Notes: generated from the letters alone by a model not told the origin. A DNA stretch of 64,000 nt from an uncultured Bacteroidales bacterium (GCA_905234285.1 CAJOHK010000028.1:63028-127027), one strand, 5' to 3'; counted from the first letter of the stretch, positions 8,546 to 17,855 are shown. Translations and numbers: made by a program.

Positions 8546-8973
8546 TAGGCGATGCTTACGATGGGGGCGCCTTCCAGGACGCTGTCTCCCTTATTCACAT
8601 GGATGGCGGTGATGGTTCCGTCCTTGGGGGCCGAGATTTCATTCTCCATTTTCATGGCTTCCAGCACGGCCACTTTTTGACCGGCCTTTACGGCCTGGCC
8701 TTCCTTCACGCTCACCTCGATGATGACGCCCGGAAGGGGAGAGTTCACTTTCTCGCCTGCACCCGAAGGTTTTGCAACCGGAGCTGCAACAGTAGTTTGG
8801 GCCGGGGCGGCCTGTTTAGGGGCAGCGGCCTGTACGGGCTGTGCTACAGGAGCATTCTCCAGCTCAACCTGATAGTCGGCGCCATTAACATTTACAGTGA
8901 GGTTTTTGCCGTCGGCTTCGCCAATGGCTACTGCGTAATCCTTACCGTTGATTTTAAACTTATATTCTTTCAT
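8545..8973 (-). CDS. mmdC: biotin carrier subunit of the Na+-pumping decarboxylase
   Basis: A 142-residue biotin carrier protein. The C-terminal biotinyl domain carries EAMKMEN with the biotin-accepting Lys108. A Pro/Ala/Gln-rich linker (about residues 42-70) joins it to a small N-terminal domain, as in methylmalonyl-CoA decarboxylase gamma subunits and oxaloacetate decarboxylase alpha C-termini. It carries CO2 from MmdA to MmdB. It lies between the LTD/OadG gene and mmdB and overlaps mmdB by one base. Confidence 0.93.
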   Translation of the reverse strand: MKEYKFKINGKDYAVAIGEADGKNLTVNVNGADYQVELENAPVAQPVQAAAPKQAAPAQTTVAAPVAKPSGAGEKVNSPLPGVIIEVSVKEGQAVKAGQKVAVLEAMKMENEISAPKDGTITAIHVNKGDSVLEGAPIVSIA

Positions 8974-8984
8974 GGTTGTATATA

Positions 8985-9884
8985 TTATCTGGGTAATTTC
9001 CTAAAGTTCAGGGCCTTGTTGTTCCAGGCGGTCTCGGTGCGCCGGATGGTTACAATGCCGGGTTCTACGTCGTGTACGGTATCGTTCAGATACAGATGCA
9101 CGGCCGTGGCGATGGCAGCGTACACGTCGCCGTCCTGCTCCATGTCAAGGGCCAGGGCAATGGCTGCAGCTACCTCGGCGTCGGGTTCGGCTTTTGCTTT
9201 CTTGGGCTCGGCCGCCTTCTTGGCGGGCCGGTCGAAGAGGAGCCAGAAAAGGAACCACAGGATGGCCAGGGCGGCAAACACCACACTCACCGAGGTGATG
9301 GACAGGATCCAGCCGTGCGGGTCCCTTTCTTTCATGAGCTCGCCGCCGCTGACAATGTCGCTCTTGCTGTTGAGGATGGCCGGTGAGGGCGTGCAGGGCT
9401 CAGGCTCGGCCTCCCAGTGCTGCTGGCGCAGGTCTGTGGCGTGTTTCTGGATGGATTTTCCCTTGGGCAGACCAGCCGGAATGGCCAGGGAGTCGATGAT
9501 GGTGCGGCCGTCGTTGGAAACCAGGTAAACCGTGGATCCGGGCTGTAAGGTGAAGCCGGCGTAAAAAGTGCCGTCGGCGCCGTTGCCGCTGCAGAACAGC
9601 ATTACGGTCTGACGCGGGCCCAGTTTGGTGCGCAGGTCACTCTTGGGAATAAGACTCTTGCGCAGGCAGGCCCGGTCATCGGTGAGGTAGCAACCGCCGT
9701 AATTTACCGTTCCGGTAGATTTATTATACAGCTCCACCCAGCCCAGCTGGCGGCCGTAATCGTCCAGAATGCCGGTAGAATCCGGCTCGGCCACGACCTC
9801 GGCAATGATGAGGTCGCTTACGTTCTGGGCGCTCAGGGTCCAGCCAAGCAGCAGGAGGAATGCTGTGGTGAGGAACTTTCTCAT
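8985..9884 (-). CDS. lamin-tail-domain / OadG fusion, decarboxylase delta-like subunit
   Basis: A 299-residue protein with three parts: a signal peptide (MRKFLTTAFLLLLGWTLSAQ); a lamin-tail-domain-like beta fold (about residues 20-150, including GWVELYNKS); and, after a linker, one membrane helix at about residues 195-220 (ILSITSVSVVFAALAILWF) followed by an Ala/Lys-rich cytoplasmic tail, as in OadG. OadG-type subunits anchor the soluble carboxyltransferase to the membrane pump. I chose the ATG at 9884 because it starts the signal peptide and follows the mmdA stop by 4 bases; a longer frame reaching back into mmdA is spurious. The extracytoplasmic LTD domain is not part of classical OadG. Confidence 0.85.
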   Translation of the reverse strand: MRKFLTTAFLLLLGWTLSAQNVSDLIIAEVVAEPDSTGILDDYGRQLGWVELYNKSTGTVNYGGCYLTDDRACLRKSLIPKSDLRTKLGPRQTVMLFCSGNGADGTFYAGFTLQPGSTVYLVSNDGRTIIDSLAIPAGLPKGKSIQKHATDLRQQHWEAEPEPCTPSPAILNSKSDIVSGGELMKERDPHGWILSITSVSVVFAALAILWFLFWLLFDRPAKKAAEPKKAKAEPDAEVAAAIALALDMEQDGDVYAAIATAVHLYLNDTVHDVEPGIVTIRRTETAWNNKALNFRKLPR

Positions 9885-9888
9885 AGGC

Positions 9889-11445
9889 TTAGAGCGGCAG
9901 GTTGTCGTGTTTCTTGGCCGGGATATCGGCTCGTTTGCCTTGGAGCTGCTCCAGGGCGCGGATGACGCGGAAACGGGTGTTGCGCGGCTCAATGACATCG
10001 TCGATATAGCCCTTCTGGGCAGCCTGATACGGGTTGGAGAAAAGGTCTTCGTATTCCTTCTTCTTTTCTTCGAAGATGGCCTCGGCGTTCTCGGGATCGG
10101 CTTTTAGGTCTTTGGCGTAGAGCACGTTCACGGCACCGTCGGCGCCCATAACGGCAATCTGGGCCGACGGCCAGGCGTAGTTGATGTCGCCCCGCAGCTG
10201 CTTGCAGCTCATGACGATGTGCGCGCCGCCGTAGCCTTTGCGAAGGGTAACAGTGACCTTGGGGACGGTGGCCTCTCCGTAGGCATACAGCAGCTTGGCG
10301 CCATTGGTGATGATGGCACCGTACTCCTGCTGCGTGCCGCAAAGGAAGCCGGGAACATCCACCAGGGTGACCAGCGGAATGTTGAAGGCGTCGCAGAAAC
10401 GCACGAAGCGGGCGGCTTTGCGGCTGGCATTGATGTCCAGCACGCCGGCCAGCACCTTGGGCTGGTTGGCCACCACACCTACGCTGCGGCCGTTCATGTG
10501 TGCAAAGCCCACGATGATGTTCTTGGCAAAGTCTTTATGGATTTCGAAGAACTTGCCGTCATCTACAATGGCCCCGATGACGCCGTACATGTCGTAGGCT
10601 TTGTTGGGGTTGTCGGGGATGATGGCGTTGAGACTGTCTTCCATGCGATTCACAGGATCGGCTGTCTCTACAAAAGGCGCGGTCTCCAGGTTGTTCTGGG
10701 GCAGGAAGCTCAGCAGCTCCTTGATGGTGGCAATGGCTTCTTCCTCTGTATCGGCGGCAAAGTGGGCCACGCCGCTCTTGGAGGCATGGACGGAAGCGCC
10801 GCCCAGCTGTTCCTGGTCCACCACCTCTCCGGTGACGCTCTTTACCACGGCAGGGCCGGTGAGGAACATGTAAGAGGTGTTCTTGACCATGAGCGTGAAG
10901 TCGGTGAGGGCGGGGGAATACACGGCACCTCCGGCGCAGGGGCCCATAATCATGCTGATCTGGGGAATGACGCCGCTGGAGAGGATGTTGCGCTCGAAAA
11001 TTTCGCCGAATCCGGCCAGGGAGTCGATACCCTCCTGAATGCGGGCTCCGCCACTGTCGTTGAGGCCGATGAAAGGGGCCCCGTTCCGTACAGCCATGTC
11101 CATGACCTTGCAAATCTTTTCGCTCATGGTCTTGGACAGGGAACCGCCGCTCACGGTGAAATCCTGGGCAAAAACATAGACCAGGCGGCCGTCGATGGTG
11201 CCGCAGCCGGTTACTACGCCGTCGCCGTCTGGGTGGGAGGCGTCCATCCCAAAATTGGTGCAGCGGTGCTGCACAAACATATCGTATTCTTCGAAACTGC
11301 CCGGATCCAGCAGTTTTTCCAGACGCTCACGCGCGGTGAGTTTCCCTTTGGCATGCTGGGCCTCAATGCGTTTCTCGCCGCCGCCCAGACGGGCTTTGGC
11401 CCGGCGTTCTACCAATTTCTGAATGTTATCCGTTTGGATGCTCAT
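9889..11445 (-). CDS. mmdA: methylmalonyl-CoA decarboxylase alpha / acyl-CoA carboxyltransferase
   Basis: A 518-residue carboxyltransferase that moves CO2 from a short-chain acyl-CoA to biotin. It contains the tandem crotonase-like halves of the family, with [13 protein letters not shown] and [16 protein letters not shown] in the N-terminal half and [13 protein letters not shown] and [10 protein letters not shown] in the C-terminal half. Length and motifs fit MmdA/PccB. The operon with a biotin carrier, OadG-like subunit and OadB-type pump makes methylmalonyl-CoA decarboxylase the likely assignment. The start is 29 bases after the trkA stop, so the genes are probably co-transcribed. Confidence 0.93.
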   Translation of the reverse strand: MSIQTDNIQKLVERRAKARLGGGEKRIEAQHAKGKLTARERLEKLLDPGSFEEYDMFVQHRCTNFGMDASHPDGDGVVTGCGTIDGRLVYVFAQDFTVSGGSLSKTMSEKICKVMDMAVRNGAPFIGLNDSGGARIQEGIDSLAGFGEIFERNILSSGVIPQISMIMGPCAGGAVYSPALTDFTLMVKNTSYMFLTGPAVVKSVTGEVVDQEQLGGASVHASKSGVAHFAADTEEEAIATIKELLSFLPQNNLETAPFVETADPVNRMEDSLNAIIPDNPNKAYDMYGVIGAIVDDGKFFEIHKDFAKNIIVGFAHMNGRSVGVVANQPKVLAGVLDINASRKAARFVRFCDAFNIPLVTLVDVPGFLCGTQQEYGAIITNGAKLLYAYGEATVPKVTVTLRKGYGGAHIVMSCKQLRGDINYAWPSAQIAVMGADGAVNVLYAKDLKADPENAEAIFEEKKKEYEDLFSNPYQAAQKGYIDDVIEPRNTRFRVIRALEQLQGKRADIPAKKHDNLPL

Positions 11446-11474
11446 ATACTGTTGTTTGCTGATTATCTATAAGT

Positions 11475-12842
11475 TTATCGGAACATACGGTCTACGTCCT
11501 TCACGGCATCGGGCAGGGCAAATACCGCTACCCGGTCATAGGGCTCAATGCGGGTGTGTCCTACGGCAATGATGCCGTCTCCGCCACGGATGAGGCCTCC
11601 GATGATGGCGTCGTGGGGGAAGTCGATGTCCTTAAGCATGGCTTTGGTAATGCGGGAGCCGGGCGCGGCCGTATACTCCAGTACTTCGGCGTCGGTGCCG
11701 CTCATGTAGCGAACCGAACGTACTTTGTCGGACAGGGTGAACTTGAAGATGCGGCTGGCGGTGATGAGCTTCTTGTTAATCACGGTATCGACGCCCATTT
11801 CCTCGGCCAGACGGAGGTATTCCAGGTTCTCAACCTGGGCAATGACGCGGGGAACGCCCATCTTTTTGGCAATCACGCAGGCTAGGATGTTCACCTCGTC
11901 GTTGCCGGTGGTGGCTACCACGGCCTGATAGGTGCGAAGGTCCTCTTCCAACAGGAAGTCCGAGTTACGCACGTCACCGCAGGCTACACTTACCAGATCG
12001 GGTAAATCCTCGGAGAGTTCCCGGCACCGCTGCGGGTTGATGTCGATGATCTTGATGTCGTCCAGTTTGTGTCCGGCCAGCCGGCAGGCTACCATCTCGC
12101 CAATCTCGCTGCCGCCCAGAATCATGACGCGGCGCACTACCACCTGGCTCTTTCCCATGTATTTCATCATGATCTTCACGCCCTCCCGGCGCATTATTAC
12201 ATACAGATAGTCCTTGTATTTGAAGGTGGTATCGTATTGCGGGATGAGGGTTTTGCCGCCGCGGGAGATGGCTACGATACGGAAATCGGCCTGGGGCTCG
12301 GTTTCCCGCAGCGATTTGGCGAATTCGGCCACGGTCTGGCCCAGCAGGAGGGAGTCGTCGTCCAGTTTGAACACCGAGAGCTGCAGCTTGCCGCGGGCAA
12401 AGTCCATGGTGTCTGTGGATGCGTTGGACTGGAGCAGTTCTACAATCTCGTCGGAGGCGATTTTCTCGGGGAAGAACAGCATGTCCAGGCCCATGTCCTT
12501 GAACAGCAGTTTGTTCTCTGGAGCCAGGTAATCCTCGTCGTCTACGCGGGCAATCACGCGCTTGGCGCCCACCTTTTTGGCCAGCAGGGCGCTCACAATG
12601 TTGACGCTCTGACCCAGGCGGGGATTGACGCCGATGAAAAGGTCGGCCTGGGCGCAGCCGGCTTCCCGCAGCAGGGAAATGGAGGAAGGTCCACCCTGAA
12701 TGGCGGTTACATCGGCCGAGGAGGAAAGCTTGCGGATGCGGGCGGGATCGGGGTCTATCACCGTAATCTCATTGGATCCGGTGGCCAGCATTTTAGCCAG
12801 ATGGGAACCCACTTGGCCTGCTCCTTCGATGACGATCTTCAT
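11475..12842 (-). CDS. trkA: Trk potassium uptake regulator TrkA
   Basis: A 455-residue cytoplasmic protein with two tandem RCK units, the standard TrkA layout. The first Rossmann nucleotide-binding motif is GAGQVGSHLAKML at residues 7-19; the second begins around residue 240 (ILGGSEIGEMVACRL). Each is followed by a TrkA-C domain. It gates the TrkH potassium channel through NAD(H)/nucleotide binding; no trkH is visible in the window. It is the first gene of the decarboxylase operon, with a TACCTTTG box 23 bases upstream, so K+ regulation and Na+ export may be expressed together. Confidence 0.95.
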   Translation of the reverse strand: MKIVIEGAGQVGSHLAKMLATGSNEITVIDPDPARIRKLSSSADVTAIQGGPSSISLLREAGCAQADLFIGVNPRLGQSVNIVSALLAKKVGAKRVIARVDDEDYLAPENKLLFKDMGLDMLFFPEKIASDEIVELLQSNASTDTMDFARGKLQLSVFKLDDDSLLLGQTVAEFAKSLRETEPQADFRIVAISRGGKTLIPQYDTTFKYKDYLYVIMRREGVKIMMKYMGKSQVVVRRVMILGGSEIGEMVACRLAGHKLDDIKIIDINPQRCRELSEDLPDLVSVACGDVRNSDFLLEEDLRTYQAVVATTGNDEVNILACVIAKKMGVPRVIAQVENLEYLRLAEEMGVDTVINKKLITASRIFKFTLSDKVRSVRYMSGTDAEVLEYTAAPGSRITKAMLKDIDFPHDAIIGGLIRGGDGIIAVGHTRIEPYDRVAVFALPDAVKDVDRMFR

Positions 12843-12865
12843 AGGTGCGTTATCTATTTATCTTG

Positions 12866-12873
12866 CAAAGGTA
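12866..12873 (-). promoter_or_regulatory. -7 box of the trkA-mmd operon
   Basis: The minus strand reads TACCTTTG, 23 bases upstream of the trkA ATG. The -33 region (around GCTTTTCGG) lacks a clean TTG. Confidence 0.5.
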
Positions 12874-12893
12874 AACATTTTTTGCCGAAAAGC

Positions 12894-14102
12894 CTACCCT
12901 AAGCGTATGCCCAGGGATAATTCCATATAATCGGCACGGGAGAGCTGGTAGGCCTTTACCCCCCATCCGACAAACGTGTTGCCCAGTTTGGGGAAGTAGT
13001 AGCGAACGCCCAGCTTCTGGTAGAAGCGGGTGGGATTCTCTGTCCATCCCAGTCTGTTGAATAGATAAACGCCGGCGCAAACGGTGATGGAAAAGTTGCT
13101 GTAACGCAACTCGTGCATGACGCCCAGACCCACCGAAATGGGACTGACGGGGTAATCGTGCTCTACATGAATCTCATCTTCCCACGCGCGAAGGTCGTTG
13201 GCACCCCAGGTGTACAGAAAATCCATGCATAGGCCCGATGCATTCCGGAAAGCATAGCGGTACAGGACATCTGCACTAAAGCCCAGGCGCGGATTGAGCT
13301 GGAAGCGTGAGCGCTTTTGGGCGGGATCGTCCACAGTTTCATTGCGAGCCAGCCATTCGGCTTCAAATACTTTGACTCCGCCAATCAGGAAAAGATCCCA
13401 TTGGAATCCTTTCTTGTAGAGCCGCTCCTTGCCGGTGTTCATGCGCTGGAAACGCTGTTCGGATACGCTGTAGCGCAGGAAGGCTCCGGCCGAGACTTCG
13501 TCCATTCCCCCGTTGGGCATGGCCGTTTTCCCGTTTGAATGATGAAAGAACTGGGCCTGCAATCCGGCCGAGAAGTGGCGGCTGATCTTGAAGTCCATGC
13601 GCAGTCCGGTACCTACATAAACCATCAGGTGGTTGCCTACCGTGTAGTTATAGGGATTGGTGAAGGGGTTGTACAGGTCTTTTGTATAAGCGCCGCCAAA
13701 CTGCAGCATGTAGCTCAGTTTGAAACGCGACAGGCGCACGAAGGGCCGCTCAAAGTGCAGGTAAAGGGAATAAAAATCCGAGAAGTGGGAGTTGTTAAGG
13801 TATCGCAGCGACCGGTTGTTCAGGTAGGAGAAACCTACGCCCACCAGGGGGTAGCCATAGGACTCGGAGTAGGCGCTGTCACGCTCGGGCGAAGTTTGGT
13901 AGGCAAATTCATAAGACCAGTAGCTGTGCCATCTGGTTGCGAGAAGCTGGTCCAGTTTGTCGCCGCCCAGCGGGAAACAGGCGGCTTGTCCGCCCAATGT
14001 ATGTACAAAGGGAGACTGCAGGCGCAACGTGTCCTTCTCCTGGGCCGGAAGACCCAGGAAAAACAAGCAGAAAAACAAGATGACAGAAACCAGTTTTCGC
14101 AT
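12894..14102 (-). CDS. PagL-like acyloxyacyl hydrolase / lipid A 3-O-deacylase
   Basis: A 402-residue outer-membrane barrel protein with signal peptide MRKLVSVILFFCLFFLGLPAQ. The segment FFHHSNGKTAMPNGG around residues 186-199 carries the H-x-S-N catalytic arrangement of PagL (His187 and Ser189), followed by barrel strands and a glycine-rich C-terminus. It is longer than proteobacterial PagL, with an extra N-terminal region, as is common for Bacteroidota members of the family. The likely role is removal of an ester-linked acyl chain from lipid A at the cell surface. I set the start at the signal-peptide ATG; an upstream in-frame start at 14147 would put a charged, non-secretory leader in front. 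Confidence 0.75.
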   Translation of the reverse strand: MRKLVSVILFFCLFFLGLPAQEKDTLRLQSPFVHTLGGQAACFPLGGDKLDQLLATRWHSYWSYEFAYQTSPERDSAYSESYGYPLVGVGFSYLNNRSLRYLNNSHFSDFYSLYLHFERPFVRLSRFKLSYMLQFGGAYTKDLYNPFTNPYNYTVGNHLMVYVGTGLRMDFKISRHFSAGLQAQFFHHSNGKTAMPNGGMDEVSAGAFLRYSVSEQRFQRMNTGKERLYKKGFQWDLFLIGGVKVFEAEWLARNETVDDPAQKRSRFQLNPRLGFSADVLYRYAFRNASGLCMDFLYTWGANDLRAWEDEIHVEHDYPVSPISVGLGVMHELRYSNFSITVCAGVYLFNRLGWTENPTRFYQKLGVRYYFPKLGNTFVGWGVKAYQLSRADYMELSLGIRLG

Positions 14103-14103
14103 C

Positions 14104-14136
14104 TTGGCAAAGATACGCAAAAACTTCGTATCTTTG
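14104..14136. promoter_or_regulatory. divergent promoter: two inverted TATCTTTG boxes
   Basis: CAAAGATACG (14108-14117) and CGTATCTTTG (14127-14136) are a perfect 10-bp inverted repeat. The right arm is the plus-strand -7 box of lpdA, with TTG at 14104-14106 about 22 bases upstream and the ATG at 14151. The left arm read on the minus strand is a TATCTTTG box 5 bases before the ATG of the PagL-like gene. The repeat could also be a regulator site. Confidence 0.6.
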
Positions 14137-14150
14137 TAAAAACTCACACT

Positions 14151-15521
14151 ATGTACGATCTTGCCATCCTGGGCGGAGGCCCTGCCGGATATGTAGCTGC
14201 CGGACGTGCCGGTGCCGCCGGCCTTAAAGTAGTCTTGTTTGAGCAGGCCGAATTAGGCGGCGTATGCCTGAACGAGGGCTGCATCCCCACCAAAACCCTG
14301 CTGTACAGTGCCAAGCTGTACGATTATGCCAAACACGCCGACAAATACGGCGTACAGGTAGAGGGCGCATCCATCGATTTCGGAGCCATTTTCAAGCGCA
14401 AGGAGAAGGTGGTGAAAAAGCTGGTGGGCGGCGTGAAGGTGCAAATGCGTGGTGCCGGCGTAGAGGTGGTCAAGGCCGCGGCCGTTATCAAGGGCAAGGA
14501 TGCCGAAGGATTCACCGTAGAGGCCGACGGACAGGCTTTCCAGGCTGCCAAGCTGCTCATCTGCACGGGCTCCGAGGCTGTGGTTCCTCCCATTCCCGGT
14601 CTCCGGGAAGGCTTGGGCACTACCGTAGTCACCAACCGGGAAATCCTGTCCCTAACCCGGCAGCCGGAGCGTCTGGTAGTGATTGGCGGCGGCGTTATCG
14701 GCATGGAGTTCGCGAGCTTCTTCAATTCCATCGGCACCCAGGTGACGGTGGTGGAGATGCTGCCCAAAATCCTGGGTCCCATGGATGCCGAAATCAGCGC
14801 CATGCTCCAGGCCCAGTATGCCAAAAAGGGCGTGGAATTCCACCTGAGCTGCAAGGTTACCGCCGTGGAGGGCAACGAGGTTGTATATGAAACCCCCGAA
14901 GGGGAAGTGTGCCGCGCGGCCGGGGATCTCATCCTGGTGAGTGTTGGCCGCCGTGCCCGTATTCAGGGACTGGGTCTGGAAAATATCGGCTTGGAAATGG
15001 CGCTCAATCCTGCCGGCCGTCCCGTGGGCGTGAAAGTGGACGAGCACATGTGTACCAATGTCCCGGGTGTGTATGCCGCCGGCGATGTAACGGGTTTTTC
15101 CCTCCTGGCCCATACCGCCAGCCGGGAGGCCGAGGTGGCTGTGAACCATATCCTGGGCAAGCCGGATACCATGCGTTATGACGCCATCCCCGGCGTGGTA
15201 TACACCAACCCGGAAGTGGCCGGCGTGGGTGCCACGGAAGGGGCGGCCGTGCTCAAGCTCCCCATGGCTTTCTCGGGCCGCTTTGTGGCCGAGAACGAAA
15301 GGGGAGAGGGCGTGTGCAAAGTGGTGGTGGACGCCGACGGAAAGGTCAAGGGCGTGCACATGCTGGGCAATCCCTCTTCAGAGCTCATCCACGGTGCCTG
15401 TATTGCCATTGAACAGGGCATGACCATAGAGCAGCTGAAGGAAGTGGTGTTCCCGCATCCTACCGTGTCCGAAATCTTTAAGGAAACTGTGTTCAGCGCT
15501 GCAGAAGCGCCTTCGGAATAA
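14151..15521 (+). CDS. lpdA: dihydrolipoyl dehydrogenase
   Basis: FAD-dependent E3 subunit of 2-oxoacid dehydrogenase complexes or glycine cleavage; it reoxidises dihydrolipoamide with NAD+. 456 residues, normal length. FAD-binding GGGPAGYVAAG is at residues 8-18, the redox disulfide CLNEGCIPTK has Cys39 and Cys44, the NAD-binding GGGVIGMEFASF lies mid-protein, and His436/Glu441 in HPTVSE form the C-terminal catalytic dyad. I chose the ATG at 14151, right before the Rossmann motif; an open frame reaching far upstream is unrelated. Its 3' end overlaps the convergent GT2 gene by 29 bases. No E1/E2 genes are nearby. Confidence 0.95.
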   Translation: MYDLAILGGGPAGYVAAGRAGAAGLKVVLFEQAELGGVCLNEGCIPTKTLLYSAKLYDYAKHADKYGVQVEGASIDFGAIFKRKEKVVKKLVGGVKVQMRGAGVEVVKAAAVIKGKDAEGFTVEADGQAFQAAKLLICTGSEAVVPPIPGLREGLGTTVVTNREILSLTRQPERLVVIGGGVIGMEFASFFNSIGTQVTVVEMLPKILGPMDAEISAMLQAQYAKKGVEFHLSCKVTAVEGNEVVYETPEGEVCRAAGDLILVSVGRRARIQGLGLENIGLEMALNPAGRPVGVKVDEHMCTNVPGVYAAGDVTGFSLLAHTASREAEVAVNHILGKPDTMRYDAIPGVVYTNPEVAGVGATEGAAVLKLPMAFSGRFVAENERGEGVCKVVVDADGKVKGVHMLGNPSSELIHGACIAIEQGMTIEQLKEVVFPHPTVSEIFKETVFSAAEAPSE

Positions 15522-16506
15522 TCCAGCGGTTCTCTAAGCCCCATACTTTCGCGGGGCCCTGGCCAGAGAGGTCCGGGGCCATGCGCAGTTTACGGTACTC
15601 CCGGTGGGCATCCAGCACGGCCTGGAAGAAAGACCACCGGCCGGTGAACAGATAGACCAGGGCCGAGCCGCCGTCCAGGACTTTGCGCAGGAAAATGCGC
15701 CGGTGCGCCTTGCGAAGAGCTGCTTTCTGAGTCATGCCCTGCGCCTTGAAGGTGGCGGCCAGGTTGTTCTCCAGCAGCAGCAGGTTGTTGCGGAAGTTGA
15801 GCCGGAGCTTGAAGGGCGACTCGTTGGGCAGGGTGCCGCCGCCGATGTGATACACGAAAGACTGGGGAATCAGGGTCACCTGCCAGCCTTTGAGCTGCAT
15901 GCGCCAGCAAAGGTCAATCTCTTCCATGTGGGCGAAGAAACGCTCGTCCAGGCCGCCCAGGGCCTTCCAGACGCTGCTGCGCACCATGAGGCAGGCGCCA
16001 CTCACCCACAGCACATTGGCGGGCTGGTTGTACTGGCCCTCGTCTTTCTCGATGTGCTGCAGGATGCGGCCCCGGCAGAAGGGGTAGCCGAACTTGTCCA
16101 GCAGGCCGCCCGCTGCGCCGGCATATTCGAACAGATCCTTTTGGACATAGGAAAGCAGTTTGGGCCCGCAGGCGCCGCATTCCGGATGGCTGTCCATCCA
16201 TTGAACCAGCGGTTCCAACCAGCCGGGAGGAACTTCGATGTCGGAGTTGATGAGCACGTAGTAATCGGCCTCAATCTCCATAAAAGCGCGGTTGTAGCCG
16301 CCGGTGAAGCCGAAGTTCTGGTCCAGGAGGATGACGGGCACCTCAGGGAATTCGGCCTCGAGGAGGTCAGTGGAACCGTCATGGGAGGCGTTGTCGACCA
16401 CAATCACCTGGGCGTCCAGTCCCTGGCACGAGGCAATGAGCCCCGGCAGGAACTTCCTGAGGTAGTCCCGGGTGTTGTAGTTCAATATGACAACGGCGGT
16501 TTTCAT
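15493..16506 (-). CDS. family 2 glycosyltransferase (rhamnosyltransferase-like)
   Basis: A 337-residue GT-A glycosyltransferase. The N-terminus MKTAVVILNYNTRDYLRKFL is the nucleotide-sugar binding start of GT2. YYVLINSDIEVPPGWLEPL provides the N-S-D metal/substrate motif near residue 92, and ARMEEIDLCWRM-type acidic residues (HMEEIDLCWRMQ) follow near residue 200. This pattern fits rhamnosyl- or galactofuranosyl-type transferases of cell-surface polysaccharide synthesis. It is the last gene of the zeta-tldD-pmbA run, with a 4-base overlap to pmbA. The acceptor is unknown. Confidence 0.9.
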   Translation of the reverse strand: MKTAVVILNYNTRDYLRKFLPGLIASCQGLDAQVIVVDNASHDGSTDLLEAEFPEVPVILLDQNFGFTGGYNRAFMEIEADYYVLINSDIEVPPGWLEPLVQWMDSHPECGACGPKLLSYVQKDLFEYAGAAGGLLDKFGYPFCRGRILQHIEKDEGQYNQPANVLWVSGACLMVRSSVWKALGGLDERFFAHMEEIDLCWRMQLKGWQVTLIPQSFVYHIGGGTLPNESPFKLRLNFRNNLLLLENNLAATFKAQGMTQKAALRKAHRRIFLRKVLDGGSALVYLFTGRWSFFQAVLDAHREYRKLRMAPDLSGQGPAKVWGLENRWIIPKALLQR

Positions 16507-17855
16507 GCACTGAAGCTAACGTCGGCAAAGGCCAGGGTGGGGATGAGTTTGGACATGCACAGACGGGCGTCATCGGCGGCATAGAGGAGATGGCTCCACA
16601 GGCTCAAGAAATCTCCGGTGATGAGCATTTCCCTCACGGGATGCACCCGCTGGCCGTTTTTAATCACAAACCCTTCGATGCCATAGGAGAAGTTGCCGGT
16701 GGCGGGGTTGGAGTTGCCGCCGTTGAAGCCGGTGACCAGAATGCCGTCGCCCACCTTTTTGAGCAATTCCTCCTGCGTGGCGCATTCGCCGGTGGACATC
16801 AGCTTCACGCGGGTGGCGTCTTCGACGGTGGGTTCCAGGCCCATTTTTCCGGAGATATAGGTGTTTAGAAAATAGGTCTTGACCACCCCTTCCTGGATAA
16901 TGGGCATTTCCCGGGTGGCCACGCCTTCGCTGTCAAAGAGGCGGCAACCCGTTTCTCCGGGGGTGCAAGGAAGGTCCAGCAGGGTGAGCTTGGGGGAGAA
17001 GCGCTTCTGCCCCAGGCTGCCCGAGAGAAAACTGTTCTTCTGCTGCAGGCTGTAGCCGCCCAGGGCATTGAGAAGAGGCGTGACCAGTTTTCCTGCGCAT
17101 TCGCTGTCTACGATGAGGGTATAAGTGCCGCCAGGAATGTCCAGAGGGCCGATTTGAGCAGCCGCGCGCTCACAGGCTCTGGCCGCACAGCCTTCCAGCT
17201 GCAGGTCCTTGAGGCGGGGCGCCGCATCCCACCAATAGCTGGAGAAGTGGTTTCCCTCGGGGTCGGCCACGGTGGATTCATAGCCTATCTCGAAGGAGGT
17301 CTCCGAGTGGCGGGCTTCCAGTCCCTGGCTGTCCAGGGTAAGGCTGTCGAACACGCTGTCGGAGTATTCGCCTTCTTCGGCGATGAGGGTGAAGCCGTTT
17401 TCCAGCTGGTCTTTGTGGGGCCAGGCCATGGAGCGGAGTGCCAGCTTGCGACGTTCTTCGGCCGAAAGCTGCTCGATGGCTTCGTCGTAAAGGTCCAGCT
17501 CCCGGCCGCTACGGGCATTTTTGACCGTTCGCTGGGCACCGGGCAGTTTACGATAGCTGTCTTCTTGCAGCATGCGTACCGTGCCGATAGCCTCCCGGAT
17601 AAAGCTTTCCAAGCCTTCTTTTTCCAGCCGGTTGCTGGAGAAGGTGCCAAAGCGTCCGTTCACAAACAGCTGCAGCTGCAGGCTGCGGTCCAGGGCATGG
17701 GAAACTTTGTCTACCTCCCCGTTGAGCACGCCCACCAGGTTCAGGAGACTTTTGGTAAGGGTAATGCGCACCTGCTGCGCACCTTGTTCACGGGCATAGT
17801 CCAGGCAGTGCCGGGCCAGCCCCATTTCTTCTTGTGTGAGTAGCGCCAGTTCCAT
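16503..17855 (-). CDS. pmbA: TldE/PmbA-family protein
   Basis: A 450-residue member of the TldD/TldE family, lacking the HExxxH zinc motif of its partner and thus the TldE/PmbA half. TldD and TldE form a heterodimeric protease that trims unfolded peptides and matures some peptide antibiotics; TldD/E also degrades the CcdA antitoxin in E. coli. Features include GTYTLIVDSECAGKLVTPLL and RLFDSEGVATREMPIIQEGVV. It directly follows tldD with no gap and overlaps the GT2 gene by 4 bases. Confidence 0.9.
   Translation of the reverse strand: MELALLTQEEMGLARHCLDYAREQGAQQVRITLTKSLLNLVGVLNGEVDKVSHALDRSLQLQLFVNGRFGTFSSNRLEKEGLESFIREAIGTVRMLQEDSYRKLPGAQRTVKNARSGRELDLYDEAIEQLSAEERRKLALRSMAWPHKDQLENGFTLIAEEGEYSDSVFDSLTLDSQGLEARHSETSFEIGYESTVADPEGNHFSSYWWDAAPRLKDLQLEGCAARACERAAAQIGPLDIPGGTYTLIVDSECAGKLVTPLLNALGGYSLQQKNSFLSGSLGQKRFSPKLTLLDLPCTPGETGCRLFDSEGVATREMPIIQEGVVKTYFLNTYISGKMGLEPTVEDATRVKLMSTGECATQEELLKKVGDGILVTGFNGGNSNPATGNFSYGIEGFVIKNGQRVHPVREMLITGDFLSLWSHLLYAADDARLCMSKLIPTLAFADVSFSA

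Noticed and set aside
13539..15521. A 660-residue version of dihydrolipoyl dehydrogenase
   Set aside because: The first 204 codons are antisense to the PagL-like gene; the promoter and the Rossmann start place the real ATG at 14151.
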